Part shown: positions 6,720 to 15,113 of the stretch, piece by piece | How positions within the stretch are numbered: position 1 is the stretch's first letter | Layout: each line of letters opens with the position of its first letter | Notes under the pieces: model-generated | Seen by the model: the letters and a program-made list of their open reading frames with translations, nothing else | What the model was told of the DNA's origin: nothing | The model's database searches: none | Assembly (NCBI GenBank): GCA_030640695.1 | Contig: DAOWIX010000075.1 | Coordinates: forward strand, 1-21,042 | Origin: Deltaproteobacteria bacterium | Lineage (GTDB): Bacteria > Desulfobacterota > Anaeroferrophillalia > Anaeroferrophillales > Tharpellaceae | Length of the DNA stretch: 21,042 bases | Direction of reading: 5' to 3' | Position numbers and translations under genes: made by a program

Positions 6720-8582
6720 ATGGCTAATGTAGACAACAGCAAAAAAAACAAACGAGAGCAGATTGCCGTTAATGGGCGGATAATCATGATTGCCATGGCA
6801 CTCATATTAGCCTGTATCACTTTGCGTCTTTGGTACATTCAGATAGTTCAAGGCGAACATTACAATCAAAAATCACAAGATAACCGTATCAGAACCAGGC
6901 GGGTTCGGGCCTTAAGAGGCATAATAACCGATCGTAACAAGGAAATTCTGGCTGACAACTCTCTGGGTTTCAACCTGCAAATAATCCCTGAGAACATTGG
7001 CCAGATAGAAGATGTCGCCAAACTTCTGGCGGCTCAGGTCGATGACCTTAAAGCCGAGACAGTCGTAAACCTCTACCGTAAAACCCCAAACAGAGCTCAC
7101 CATCAGCCCATCACCTTAAAAAAGAATCTCAGCCCCAATGAATTGGCCCGAGTTGAAGCCCGTAAATTCGAATTGCCCGGCGTTCTCATCGAAACCGAAC
7201 CCATACGAGAATATCCATACGATGAAGTCTGCTCGCATATTATCGGTTATCTGGGATTTATCAATGATCGTGAACTTAGGCTTCCGGCCTACAAAAGTTA
7301 TGCCCGAGATGATCTGGTGGGGCGCTCCGGTATTGAGGCACGCTATCAAGAACATCTACGGGGAGAGGATGGCCAGCGCCAAGTCGAGGTCAACGCTCGC
7401 GGTCGCGAACTTTCCGCCTACACCACAATCCCAGCCCAATCCGGGAAAAATCTTGAACTGACCATTGATATAGACCTCCAACAACATGCTTTTGATCTGC
7501 TGGGCACAGAAGTCGGAAGTTTAGTTGCCATCAATCCGAATAATGGTGAAATCCTGGCCCTGGTCAGCACCCCGTCATTTTCCAACAATCTTTTTGCGAC
7601 GCGTATTTCGTCAAAAGATTGGCGTGATATCAACAGCGACCCCCTGTGCCCCCTGCAAAACCGCCCTATACAAGGACGTTACCCGCCCGGCTCCACGATC
7701 AAACCCTTGATTGCCGCCGTCGCCCTGACCGATCAGGTCATTACCCCGCAAACATCTTTTAACTGTACCGGAGCCATGACTCTAGGCCGGAGCAAATTTC
7801 GTTGCTGGAACCGCTATGGCCACGGCAATGTCGATCTCTACCGTTCACTCAAAGAGTCCTGCGACGTCTATTATTATAACCTGGCTACCCGGATTCCCAT
7901 TGATCGACTCGCCGCTTACGGTGCCGGCTTCGGGCTGGGGCGTCTCAGCGGCATTGAGCTTCAGGAAGAGAAAAGCGGGCTTATGCCAAGTTCATCATGG
8001 AAGTTGAAAAATGTCCATGACCAGTGGTATACAGGTGATACTATTTCAGTCTGCATCGGCCAGGGCTACCTGACAACAACCCCTTTACAGGTCGCCGCCA
8101 TGTATGCTGTATTTGCAAATAAAGGGATCTACTACAGACCGCACCTGGTTAAAGAGGAGAGCGCTCAACTTACTTCCAACAACCCTCAGAAGATCTCCAC
8201 GAATTTCGGCGGCACCCGGGTTGAAATCAGCGACCACCATATGCAAGCCATACGTAAGGCTCTCTGGCAAGTGGTTAATGACAAACGTGGAACCGCCTTC
8301 AAATCGCGGATCACCATCGAAGGATGGGATATGGCCGGAAAAACCGGCACGGCTCAGGTTGTTAAACAGACCCTTGAAGATTTAAAAGGTTCAAAAGATA
8401 CCCCCTGGCGTTTTCGTGACCATGCCTGGTTTGCTGCTTTTGCTCCCTACAATGATCCCGAAATTGTAATAGCGGTTCTGATTGAACATGGCGGTCATGG
8501 CAGTTCAACAGCTGCACCAATTGCCCGACAAGCGATAGAATTTTACCTTGACAAAATCAAACAAAAAACTCTTATTGAATAA
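6720..8582 (+). CDS. mrdA: Penicillin-binding protein 2 (class B elongasome transpeptidase)
   Basis: A 620-residue class B PBP that crosslinks peptidoglycan during side-wall elongation. It has one transmembrane helix (about 21-42), a PBP dimerisation/pedestal domain (about 60-230, with RALRGIITDRNKEILADN at 63-80) and a transpeptidase domain. Active-site motifs are present: the catalytic serine in STIK (325-328), SCD (380-382) and KTG (541-543, in GKTGTAQ). The frame is open back to 6540, but that segment lies inside mreD and is not PBP-like. The ATG at 6720, followed by MANVDNSKKN and then the membrane helix, is the best start, although no Shine-Dalgarno is evident. It sits between mreD and its partner glycosyltransferase rodA. 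Confidence 0.96.
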   Translation: MANVDNSKKNKREQIAVNGRIIMIAMALILACITLRLWYIQIVQGEHYNQKSQDNRIRTRRVRALRGIITDRNKEILADNSLGFNLQIIPENIGQIEDVAKLLAAQVDDLKAETVVNLYRKTPNRAHHQPITLKKNLSPNELARVEARKFELPGVLIETEPIREYPYDEVCSHIIGYLGFINDRELRLPAYKSYARDDLVGRSGIEARYQEHLRGEDGQRQVEVNARGRELSAYTTIPAQSGKNLELTIDIDLQQHAFDLLGTEVGSLVAINPNNGEILALVSTPSFSNNLFATRISSKDWRDINSDPLCPLQNRPIQGRYPPGSTIKPLIAAVALTDQVITPQTSFNCTGAMTLGRSKFRCWNRYGHGNVDLYRSLKESCDVYYYNLATRIPIDRLAAYGAGFGLGRLSGIELQEEKSGLMPSSSWKLKNVHDQWYTGDTISVCIGQGYLTTTPLQVAAMYAVFANKGIYYRPHLVKEESAQLTSNNPQKISTNFGGTRVEISDHHMQAIRKALWQVVNDKRGTAFKSRITIEGWDMAGKTGTAQVVKQTLEDLKGSKDTPWRFRDHAWFAAFAPYNDPEIVIAVLIEHGGHGSSTAAPIARQAIEFYLDKIKQKTLIE

Positions 8583-8595
8583 GTAGCTAAAATTT

Positions 8596-9789
8596 ATGTC
8601 GCTCTCCAAACTAAATCCGCATCGCTCGCACCTTATCGATACCAAATCGGATGCGTTCATAACCTCAAAAAATCATCTGACGGATCTGACTCTTGATCGT
8701 AACCGTCTTCATGATTTTGATTTTCTGACGTTGGGGTTGACATTGACCCTAGTAGCTTTAGGAATTCTCACTATCTACAGTACGACCTACAACCCTGAAG
8801 CCGGAGGCTGGCTGACAGCTTACTGCCGACGGCAAATCACCTGGTTCAGCATCGCCATGATTGCCGGTGGGGGGCTCCTTGTTTTCCACTACAACTACCT
8901 TTACCAGGCCGCCTACCCTCTCTACGGGTTCGGTTTATTACTTTTGCTGGCAGTGGAAGTAGCCGGCAGCAACCATATGGGAGCCACCCGCTGGCTCTCA
9001 ATTGGCGGCATGAATGTACAACCATCGGAATTCGCCAAACTCTCGGTCATCCTTGCTCTGGCCCGCTACCTCAGTGATCGACGTCTGCCACCCCCCTACA
9101 ATCTGAAGGAGTTGTTGACCCCGGCTGTAATTGTCGCCCTGCCCAGTATCCTAATTCTCAAACAACCCGATCTCGGCACTGCTATGCTCATCATTTTGAT
9201 TTCAGGGGTCGTTATTTTCATTGCCGGAATCACTAAAGGGACAATTATCACAATTGCTCTCAGCGCCCTGACAACGGCTTTTGCGGGCTGGCATTTCCTG
9301 CATGACTATCAACGGCAGCGGGTTTTGACTTTTATCAACCCTGAAAATGATCCCTTAGGTTCCGGCTACCATATTGCCCAATCGAAAATTGCCATCGGAG
9401 CCGGCAAGCTTTTCGGCAAAGGCTTTCTCAAAGGAACTCAGAACACCCTTCACTTCCTGCCCGAACAGCATACTGATTTTATTTTTGCCGCCTACGCTGA
9501 ACAGTGGGGATTTTTAGGAACTATGTTCCTTTTGGCTCTCTATTTTACATTTCTTTTCCGGGCTCTACATATTGCCATGGAAGCAAAGGACAGCTTCGGA
9601 AGCTATCTCGCAAGCGGTATTGCGGCCATCTTTTTCTGGCAGGTCACCATCAATATTGGTATGGTTTCAGGTCTTCTACCAGTCGTCGGCATCCCCCTGC
9701 CTCTTTTTAGTTATGGTGGCACCTCGATGCTTACTTCGCTGGTTTTAATCAGTATCCTTTTGAACATCCATTATCGCCGTAAGGCTTAA
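8596..9789 (+). CDS. rodA: SEDS peptidoglycan glycosyltransferase RodA
   Basis: A 397-residue polytopic membrane enzyme that polymerises lipid II into glycan strands in complex with PBP2. SEDS hallmarks visible are TRWLSIGGMNVQPSEFAKLS (131-150), KQPDLGTA (189-196), LPEQHTDFIF (288-297) and GIPLPLFSYGGTSML (366-380). About ten hydrophobic segments can be counted. The first 42 residues are polar and precede the first membrane helix; this is longer than in many RodA proteins, so an internal start is possible, though no better one with a ribosome site stands out. It follows mrdA after 13 bases and ends the cell-shape cluster; a palindromic repeat begins seven bases after its stop. Confidence 0.96.
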   Translation: MSLSKLNPHRSHLIDTKSDAFITSKNHLTDLTLDRNRLHDFDFLTLGLTLTLVALGILTIYSTTYNPEAGGWLTAYCRRQITWFSIAMIAGGGLLVFHYNYLYQAAYPLYGFGLLLLLAVEVAGSNHMGATRWLSIGGMNVQPSEFAKLSVILALARYLSDRRLPPPYNLKELLTPAVIVALPSILILKQPDLGTAMLIILISGVVIFIAGITKGTIITIALSALTTAFAGWHFLHDYQRQRVLTFINPENDPLGSGYHIAQSKIAIGAGKLFGKGFLKGTQNTLHFLPEQHTDFIFAAYAEQWGFLGTMFLLALYFTFLFRALHIAMEAKDSFGSYLASGIAAIFFWQVTINIGMVSGLLPVVGIPLPLFSYGGTSMLTSLVLISILLNIHYRRKA

Positions 9790-9795
9790 CCAGTT

Positions 9796-9874
9796 ATCAG
9801 TCGCCAGTGGCCAGTCGTCAGTAAAACCTGACAACTTACAGCTGACCACTGACTACTGACTACTGACTATTGAC
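9796..9874. repeat. Dispersed palindromic repeat, copy 1 (rodA-radA gap)
   Basis: Left part ATCAGTCGCCAGTGGCCAGT continues to 9822; the right part from 9828 reads CTGACAACTTACAGCTGACC and then ACTGACTACTGACTACTGAC. The two halves are imperfect inverted copies, and the right half contains short tandem ACTGACT/ACTACTG units. It shares CAGTAAAACC, TGACAACT and ACCACTG in order with copy 2. It fills nearly the whole 87-base gap and ends two bases before the radA ATG. Confidence 0.7.
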
Positions 9875-9876
9875 AT

Positions 9877-11271
9877 ATGGCTGCCAAAAAAAACAAAACC
9901 TCCTTTTTCTGTACTTCATGCGGTTATCAGAGCGCTAAATGGTTGGGTAAATGCCCTGGCTGTAACGAATGGGATACGATGCAGGAGGCCCCTTCCGAAA
10001 CCTCCACTTCAAATGATCATGAAACCCCGCAGATGATCGCGGCCATCACAGAACTGGGAGATATTGCAGTACCAATCCCGATAAGTGACATTAATGAGAG
10101 TGAACAACCTCGACACGCCACCGGCATCGGTGAATTTGATCGGGTTTTAGGAGGCGGTCTGGTGACCGGCTCAGTCGTGCTGGTGGGCGGAGACCCCGGT
10201 ATCGGCAAATCTACACTATTGCTCCAGATCCTAGACCGCTTAAGTACTCCCCAACATATTACCCTCTACGTTTCCGGCGAAGAGTCTCCGGGACAAAGCA
10301 AAATGCGCAGCCGACGTATGGGTATTAACAACCAACATCTCTACTTTCTGGCCGCCTCGGGCATCGAAGAGATTATCAATCATTTTCGCAAGCTCAAGCC
10401 TAGAACTCTGGTTATCGACTCAATCCAGACCTGCCACAGCCCGGAGATCAAATCCCCTCCCGGCACAACCAGTCAGATCAGACAAACTGCGGCCCATCTG
10501 GTTAAGATTGCCAAACTGACCAATACACCGATCTTTATCATTGGTCACGTTACTAAAGATGGAGCTATCGCTGGCCCCAAGCTTCTTGAACATATGGTCG
10601 ATACGGTCCTCTATTTCGAATCCGACACCCAATACCCTTTCCGCATTCTCAGGGCTGTCAAAAACCGCTTTGGCTCAACCAACGAAATTGGCGTCTTTGA
10701 GATGACCGGTAGCGGGCTTGTCGGAGTTGACAGCCCCTCCAGTATCTTTCTCAATGAACGCCCACATAATCTTGCCGGCTCTCTGGTCAGCGCCACGATT
10801 GAAGGCTCACGACCAATCCTGACCGAAATCCAAGCCCTGGTCAGCACTGCTGTCTCCGGCGGTATTCCACGACGCACAACCCTCGGTATCGACCGTAACC
10901 GGGCCGCCCTGATGATTGCCATCATGGAGAAACGCCTACGCCTTAATTTCAGCAATAAAGATATTTTTCTTAACATCGTCGGTGGTTTGAAGGTTATCGA
11001 ACCTGCTATCGACCTGGCCCTAATCGCCGCCATCCTTTCAAGCCACTTGGATCAGGTTATACCAACAACGACATTAGTTATCGGCGAAGTCGGACTGACC
11101 GGGGAGATCAGGCGCGTAAACATGATCGATCAACGTTTGAGTGAAGCCTTGAAGTTCGGCTTTAAAAAGGTCATTGTACCGCAAGGCAATCTCTCTTCAC
11201 AAACAGGTGGCAATCATGGTTTAAAAGAGATCTCCACCTTGCAAGAACTCGCTGAAGCGCTCTTTTCATGA
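9877..11271 (+). CDS. radA: DNA repair protein RadA (RecA-like branch-migration helicase)
   Basis: A 464-residue RadA/Sms protein that extends and processes recombination intermediates with RecA. Domain order: an N-terminal C4 zinc finger with C12, C15, C26 and C29 (FCTSCGYQSAKWLGKCPGC), a RecA-like ATPase with Walker A GGDPGIGKST (104-113) and Walker B LVIDSIQ (178-184), the RadA-specific KNRFG (262-266), and a C-terminal Lon-protease-like domain (about 285-464) with GEVGLTGEIR. The usual GEESxxQ motif reads GEESPGQSKMRS. The start is fixed by the zinc-finger spacing, but no Shine-Dalgarno is visible because the upstream sequence is the palindromic repeat. The stop overlaps the next gene by four bases. 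Confidence 0.97.
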   Translation: MAAKKNKTSFFCTSCGYQSAKWLGKCPGCNEWDTMQEAPSETSTSNDHETPQMIAAITELGDIAVPIPISDINESEQPRHATGIGEFDRVLGGGLVTGSVVLVGGDPGIGKSTLLLQILDRLSTPQHITLYVSGEESPGQSKMRSRRMGINNQHLYFLAASGIEEIINHFRKLKPRTLVIDSIQTCHSPEIKSPPGTTSQIRQTAAHLVKIAKLTNTPIFIIGHVTKDGAIAGPKLLEHMVDTVLYFESDTQYPFRILRAVKNRFGSTNEIGVFEMTGSGLVGVDSPSSIFLNERPHNLAGSLVSATIEGSRPILTEIQALVSTAVSGGIPRRTTLGIDRNRAALMIAIMEKRLRLNFSNKDIFLNIVGGLKVIEPAIDLALIAAILSSHLDQVIPTTTLVIGEVGLTGEIRRVNMIDQRLSEALKFGFKKVIVPQGNLSSQTGGNHGLKEISTLQELAEALFS

Positions 11272-12464
11272 TGCTGAAAAAACTTCTTTCAATGATCTTA
11301 AAGATCATACTTTTCTCAGTTATATCACTCCCCTGCCCTGATACCGTCTCGGCACTCCAGAAACCTATGATCGGAGCCCAGATATCGGTTCTTGAAGGTG
11401 ACAACTGGCTAGCCTGTGAAGAGTACTTTCTAGAGCTCAAGAAATTGGGCTACAATACCATCATACTGCGAGTCTTTCATAACCATGGAGACCGTTTTCA
11501 CGGCATGGTCAAAGATTCGCACCGTAAACATATCCAGGAAGGAGTCTACTTCAATACCGACCGGGCCCCGGTCATCTCCGACATTCTGACTCCAGCCTGT
11601 AAAAACGCACAGCGGGCTGGGCTCAAAATCTTCGCCTGGATGACAACCTTGAAAGCCAACTACAACCGCAGTTCAAAGCCGCAAGTCTTAAGCTTTAATG
11701 AAAACCTGGGCACGATCACTCCAGAAAATAATCTTCTTGATCCTCAAGCTCCGGAAAATATAGATTTCCTCAAACAACTCTTTAAAGATCTGGCGGCTTA
11801 TCCAATTGACGGAATTCTCCTACAAGACGACCTCATTCTCAGGCATAACCAAGGCTTTGAACGACAAAACCACACCATCGTTCCGAATCCAAAGGATATC
11901 TACCGGCTAAAAGGTAGAACCCATACCGAAATCTCTGCCTACAAAGCCCCCTTCCACAACTGGCGCCGACAACAGGCTTTAAAACTGCAACACCTTGCCA
12001 ATGAAATTTTCACAACCTGTCGCTCCTTGAAACCGAATATCCTCTGCGCCCAGAATATCCATTACGAACTCTTATACAATGCTGATTGGGGACGAGACTG
12101 GTTTGCCTGCACTTTAGAGTCCATGGCTGCATCAAAGGCTGACTACCTGATGATCATGGCTTACCAGGAGAGGATTAGAAGGGAGCTGGAGCTGCCTTTT
12201 GAAGAGCTCTCACCAACCATGCTTAAGATCTTCAAAAATGGGCTGTTGAACGAAAAAGAGAGGATAATCTTCAAATTTGAAACCCCAAACCAAAAGGGTT
12301 CCCGGCAAGAAAGAGGCAAATCAATTGCAAGCTTGGAAGAGACCTGCCAAAGCGCCCGCAGGATGGGATGGCAAGATATAATTCTAACCCCCTGCAACAA
12401 TCTGAAAACTGCAAATTTCATATGGAGACTGCAAAAACAGTCGTCAATCGCCAGTCACCAGTAA
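11268..12464 (+). CDS. Secreted stand-alone GHL13/PgaB C-terminal-type glycoside hydrolase domain protein
   Basis: A 398-residue protein with an N-terminal signal sequence (about 4-29, cleavage probably near VSA-LQ) followed by a single TIM-barrel-like domain. The pattern of strands resembles the C-terminal domain of PgaB: LGYNTIILRVF (60-70), RAGLKIFAWMTTL (116-128), FNENLG, LDPQAPENIDFLKQLFKDLA (157-176) and PIDGILLQDDLIL (179-191). In PgaB the DD pair lies at the catalytic end of the barrel and the domain cleaves partially deacetylated poly-beta-1,6-GlcNAc. The polysaccharide deacetylase domain of PgaB is absent. The start overlaps the radA stop (ATGA). The last eight codons, QSSIASHQ, and the stop come from a dispersed repeat, so the original C-terminus was probably different. 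Substrate is unknown. Confidence 0.75.
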   Translation: MMLKKLLSMILKIILFSVISLPCPDTVSALQKPMIGAQISVLEGDNWLACEEYFLELKKLGYNTIILRVFHNHGDRFHGMVKDSHRKHIQEGVYFNTDRAPVISDILTPACKNAQRAGLKIFAWMTTLKANYNRSSKPQVLSFNENLGTITPENNLLDPQAPENIDFLKQLFKDLAAYPIDGILLQDDLILRHNQGFERQNHTIVPNPKDIYRLKGRTHTEISAYKAPFHNWRRQQALKLQHLANEIFTTCRSLKPNILCAQNIHYELLYNADWGRDWFACTLESMAASKADYLMIMAYQERIRRELELPFEELSPTMLKIFKNGLLNEKERIIFKFETPNQKGSRQERGKSIASLEETCQSARRMGWQDIILTPCNNLKTANFIWRLQKQSSIASHQ

Positions 12465-12506
12465 AACCATACTGACAACTAACACCTTACCACTGGCAGT
12501 TGGCTA
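12438..12506. repeat. Dispersed palindromic repeat, copy 2
   Basis: Begins CAGTCGTCAATCGCCAGTCA, continues CAGTAAAACCATACTGACAA and ends near ACCACTGGCAGTTGGCTA. It matches copy 1 through CAGTAAAACC, TGACAACT and ACCACTG, and copy 3 through CAGTCGTCA and ACCACTGGCA. Its left end lies inside the reading frame of the glycoside hydrolase gene and provides the final residues and the TAA stop. Confidence 0.65.
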
Positions 12507-12512
12507 GGGGCT

Positions 12513-12549
12513 GTCTTGAAAAATTCGAACTTTTGTTCAAGTACAAGAC
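12513..12549. terminator. Hairpin between convergent genes, possible bidirectional terminator
   Basis: GTCTTG (12513-12518) pairs with CAAGAC (12544-12549), and in a shifted register CTTGAA (12515-12520) pairs with TTCAAG (12536-12541). It lies between the converging glycoside hydrolase and rfaE2 genes. There is no good T-run after either stem, so the terminator role is only a positional inference. Confidence 0.3.
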
Positions 12550-12552
12550 TGA

Positions 12553-13035
12553 CTAGGTATAACGCCGAATAATCTCCTCAACAATGGAGGTGGTTGAGTA
12601 TTCATCGACAAAAGGCAGTGAGTAGACCTTGCCGCCCCGAGCCTCAACGAGATCACGTCCAACGATTGCACCGGTATCCCAATCGCCGCCCTTAACCAGA
12701 ATATCCGGCTGGAGCAAATTAATCAATTGATAGGGATCATCTTCCGCAAAGATAGTTACATAGTCAACTGATGCGAGAGCCGCAAGCAGTTGAGATCGAG
12801 CCTCTTCCGGCATAATCGGTCGTTTTTCGCCTTTCAACCTGCGCACGGAAGCATCAGAGTTGACACCTATAACAAGGAGATCGCCAAGCGCCCGGGCCGC
12901 GGCCAGGTAACTAATGTGTCCAGGGTGTAAAAGATCGAAACAACCATTTGTAAAAACTATCTTTTTACCACTTTTCTGAAAACTTTCCAACAACGAGGCC
13001 AACCTCTGTGCCGGCATTACGGAATCCGATTCCAC
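12553..13035 (-). CDS. rfaE2: D-glycero-beta-D-manno-heptose 1-phosphate adenylyltransferase
   Basis: A 161-residue cytidylyltransferase-like protein that transfers AMP from ATP to heptose 1-phosphate, giving ADP-heptose for LPS inner core synthesis. Signature elements are FTNGCFDLLHPGHISYL with the HxGH nucleotide-binding motif, VIGVNSDASVRRLKG, and the C-terminal EYSTTSIVEEI, which matches the family's STT(S)I end. It equals the C-terminal half of HldE, so the kinase must be encoded elsewhere. The frame is open to 13095, but the start is placed at the GTG at 13035, ten bases after AGGAGG, giving normal length. A TTG one codon upstream and the ATG at 13017 are alternatives. Converges with the glycoside hydrolase gene. 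Confidence 0.92.
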   Translation of the reverse strand: MESDSVMPAQRLASLLESFQKSGKKIVFTNGCFDLLHPGHISYLAAARALGDLLVIGVNSDASVRRLKGEKRPIMPEEARSQLLAALASVDYVTIFAEDDPYQLINLLQPDILVKGGDWDTGAIVGRDLVEARGGKVYSLPFVDEYSTTSIVEEIIRRYT

Positions 13036-13044
13036 CAAAACAAA

Positions 13045-13069
13045 CCCTCCTAAACCGGCAGAGCCGGGA
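13045..13069 (-). promoter_or_regulatory. GC-rich leader hairpin with Shine-Dalgarno upstream of rfaE2
   Basis: On the minus strand CCGGC-TCT-GCCGG (stem 13055-13067) is followed by TTTAGGAGG and then the rfaE2 start. This is the same arrangement as at xseB (CCGGC-TAG-GCCGG, GTTAGGAGG), although the genes are 12 kb apart and unrelated. The conserved stem with a changing three-base loop fits RNA pairing or a dispersed palindrome. Confidence 0.5.
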
Positions 13070-13212
13070 TAACTACTTGACAAAAATAGAAACAATCAAT
13101 AAAAGTAGAAAACTTTTAGAACTATACGACCAGACACTCGCAACCGGCCTTTCTCTTTATACTTAAGAGCAACAAAACAAAAAATTGCCCCTAACGCCCG
13201 CAAGAGACCATA

Positions 13213-14256
13213 ATGCGTAATGACAAAAAATTAATTCTCATCGTCGATGATGAAGAAGATATTCGTGAAATCCTCTCCGAAACCCTAGAGAGCCTCGATT
13301 TCGAATACCTTACTGCCTGTGACGGTGACGAAGCCATTGGCTTGCTGGATCAGTACCATGAGACCATCGACGCAGCCATTTGCGACCTCAAAATGCCCAA
13401 GGTTTCCGGCGATCAGGTCATCGCCCATGGAGCTCAACACTATCCCTTAATCCCGATCATCATCCTCACCGGATTTGCCCAGCTTGATATGGCTCTCGAT
13501 CATATGCGCCTCGGGGCTTTCGACTATATGACCAAACCGTTCCGCGTCAAAGAACTTTTACTGCTCTTGAACCGGGCCTTGGAGTTCCGTCAGCTACAAG
13601 AGGATAAAATCGCCTACCAGAACACTCTGGAAGAGAGAATCGAAGAGGCCACTCAGGCTCTGCACAACCGGGTTGTACAGACCGTAAGTTCTTTCATTCT
13701 AGCAATCGAAGAGAAAGACCGCTACACCCAGGGCCACTCGAAACGAGTCTCTGAATATTCGGCTCTGATGGCTGACACCCTCAAGTTACCGGAAAATGAC
13801 CGACTTGACTTGCTCTATGCAGCTCAGCTCCACGACATCGGCAAAATAGGAATTTCGGAACAACTCCTCAATAAACCCGGCAAGCTTAATGTGGTTGAAT
13901 ACGAAACCATTAAAACCCATCCAAGCAAAGGGGTAAAGATCCTCGAACCTCTCGATTTCCTTGGCAACCTCCTGCCAATTATTGAGGCCCACCATGAATG
14001 GTTCGACGGTACCGGTTACCCCAGAGGCCTAGCCGGAGAGAAGATACCATTCATGGCCAGAATAATTGCTGTCTGTGACACCTTTGACGCAATGACATCA
14101 GAACGTTCCTACCGCAAACCTCTCCCCCTTAAAATAGCCATCCAGGAGATTAAAGATGGCTCGGGAAGCCAGTTTGACCCTAATGCAGTCGATGCGTTCC
14201 TGAAGGTTTTTGAAGAGACCCTTGCGACCCGCATGATATCCCAAGGATCTCCTTAG
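13213..14256 (+). CDS. Response regulator with HD-GYP domain (predicted cyclic-di-GMP phosphodiesterase)
   Basis: A 347-residue cytosolic regulator. The receiver domain (about 6-122) has the acidic pair D12/D13, phosphoacceptor D58 in ICDLKMP, T86 and K108 (TKPF). A helical linker (about 124-155) leads to an HD-GYP domain (about 156-340) with H175 in YTQGHSKRVS, the HD pair H207/D208 in LHDIGKIG, HH at 260-261, and the diagnostic GTGYPRGLAGEKIP from 267. All metal-site residues look intact, so phosphorylation-controlled hydrolysis of cyclic di-GMP is the likely activity. No histidine kinase gene is adjacent, so it is an orphan. The ATG has GAGA nearby. It converges with the flavoprotein gene with only 20 bases between stops. 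Confidence 0.93.
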   Translation: MRNDKKLILIVDDEEDIREILSETLESLDFEYLTACDGDEAIGLLDQYHETIDAAICDLKMPKVSGDQVIAHGAQHYPLIPIIILTGFAQLDMALDHMRLGAFDYMTKPFRVKELLLLLNRALEFRQLQEDKIAYQNTLEERIEEATQALHNRVVQTVSSFILAIEEKDRYTQGHSKRVSEYSALMADTLKLPENDRLDLLYAAQLHDIGKIGISEQLLNKPGKLNVVEYETIKTHPSKGVKILEPLDFLGNLLPIIEAHHEWFDGTGYPRGLAGEKIPFMARIIAVCDTFDAMTSERSYRKPLPLKIAIQEIKDGSGSQFDPNAVDAFLKVFEETLATRMISQGSP

Positions 14257-14276
14257 GAAACTGTCAGAAACATCTC

Positions 14277-15113
14277 CTAAAGCCACTTACCCTGATCAGC
14301 GTAGCCCCCGGTCAAAACCGCCAGCTTACGCCGCAGACGCATAAATCGGGCTTTCATATCCTGGAGCCAGAGACCGTGCCGGTTAAACTGCTCTTTTGTG
14401 AAAAAGATATTTTCAGGGTTTATTTCTACCTTCAACTCAACCTTTTCCCCATCCTGATTAATGCTTCCGTAGTTTCGACAGACCACACACTGGATACGAT
14501 CCTGACCCAGCAACTGAATCACATCGCTACCGCATAAAGGACAGGCCCAATCCGCAAAAGAACGCTCCTGATCGCTAAATAGACTCTCGCCCAAAGTTGC
14601 AGCCCGCTCAACCTGCTCATCATTATCCAGAAAAATCTCACCTGGAAGAGCCCCGTAGAAGACCTCGGAGGCGCGCAATTTAAGCCCCAAAATCAAACTG
14701 AAACTATTGAGCATCATCTCGCTGTAACCAGCCTCACCTTTAATTCCAGCCGTTACCAGATTAATCACAGGCTTGCCCCGCAAACTAAAAGTTGCGGGAT
14801 AGAGCTGCAGGCAGCGATCGAGAAAAACTTTAACCATACCATTAGCCCCCATAAAATAGGTGGGGGTGGCAACAATCAAGGCATCAGCAGACGCCATAGT
14901 TTCTGCAACCGAGATAAAATCATCTTCAAGAGGGCATGAACCATTCACCAAACAGGCATAACATGCCTTACAGGGTTTTATCTTCTTGTTGGTAAGTCGA
15001 ATCAATTGCAACTCATGCTCAACCGACACATTACGGCAGATCTCCTTGACCAGGATCTCACAATTACCCAACTCGCGGGGTGAGAGTATCAGCGCAACAA
15101 TCTTTTTAGCCAT
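14277..15113 (-). CDS. NADPH-dependent FMN reductase / iron-sulfur flavoprotein with C-terminal zinc ribbon
   Basis: A 278-residue flavodoxin-fold protein. The N-terminal half (about 1-180) matches the NADPH-dependent FMN reductase family: LSPRELGNCEILVKEI near the start, and ALIVATPTYFMGANGMVKVFLDR at 78-100. A compact cysteine motif, C48-x2-C51-x2-C54-x5-C60, resembles that of archaeal/clostridial iron-sulfur flavoprotein (Isf) and suggests a 4Fe-4S cluster. A second set, C191-x2-C194 and C209-x2-C212, forms a rubredoxin-like or zinc-ribbon module (CPLCG, CVVCRNYG). Such proteins carry electrons in anaerobes; the partner is unknown. The gene stands alone, facing a long AT-rich spacer upstream. 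Confidence 0.82.
   Translation of the reverse strand: MAKKIVALILSPRELGNCEILVKEICRNVSVEHELQLIRLTNKKIKPCKACYACLVNGSCPLEDDFISVAETMASADALIVATPTYFMGANGMVKVFLDRCLQLYPATFSLRGKPVINLVTAGIKGEAGYSEMMLNSFSLILGLKLRASEVFYGALPGEIFLDNDEQVERAATLGESLFSDQERSFADWACPLCGSDVIQLLGQDRIQCVVCRNYGSINQDGEKVELKVEINPENIFFTKEQFNRHGLWLQDMKARFMRLRRKLAVLTGGYADQGKWL

Noticed and set aside
9841..9870. Tandem ACTGACT-like units as a CRISPR or minisatellite
   Set aside because: The units are about seven bases with no spacers and form one arm of a dispersed palindrome also present at two other places.
10611..11033. 140-codon minus-strand frame inside radA
   Set aside because: It is antisense to the conserved Lon-like part of RadA; its arginine-rich, repetitive composition is typical of a shadow frame.
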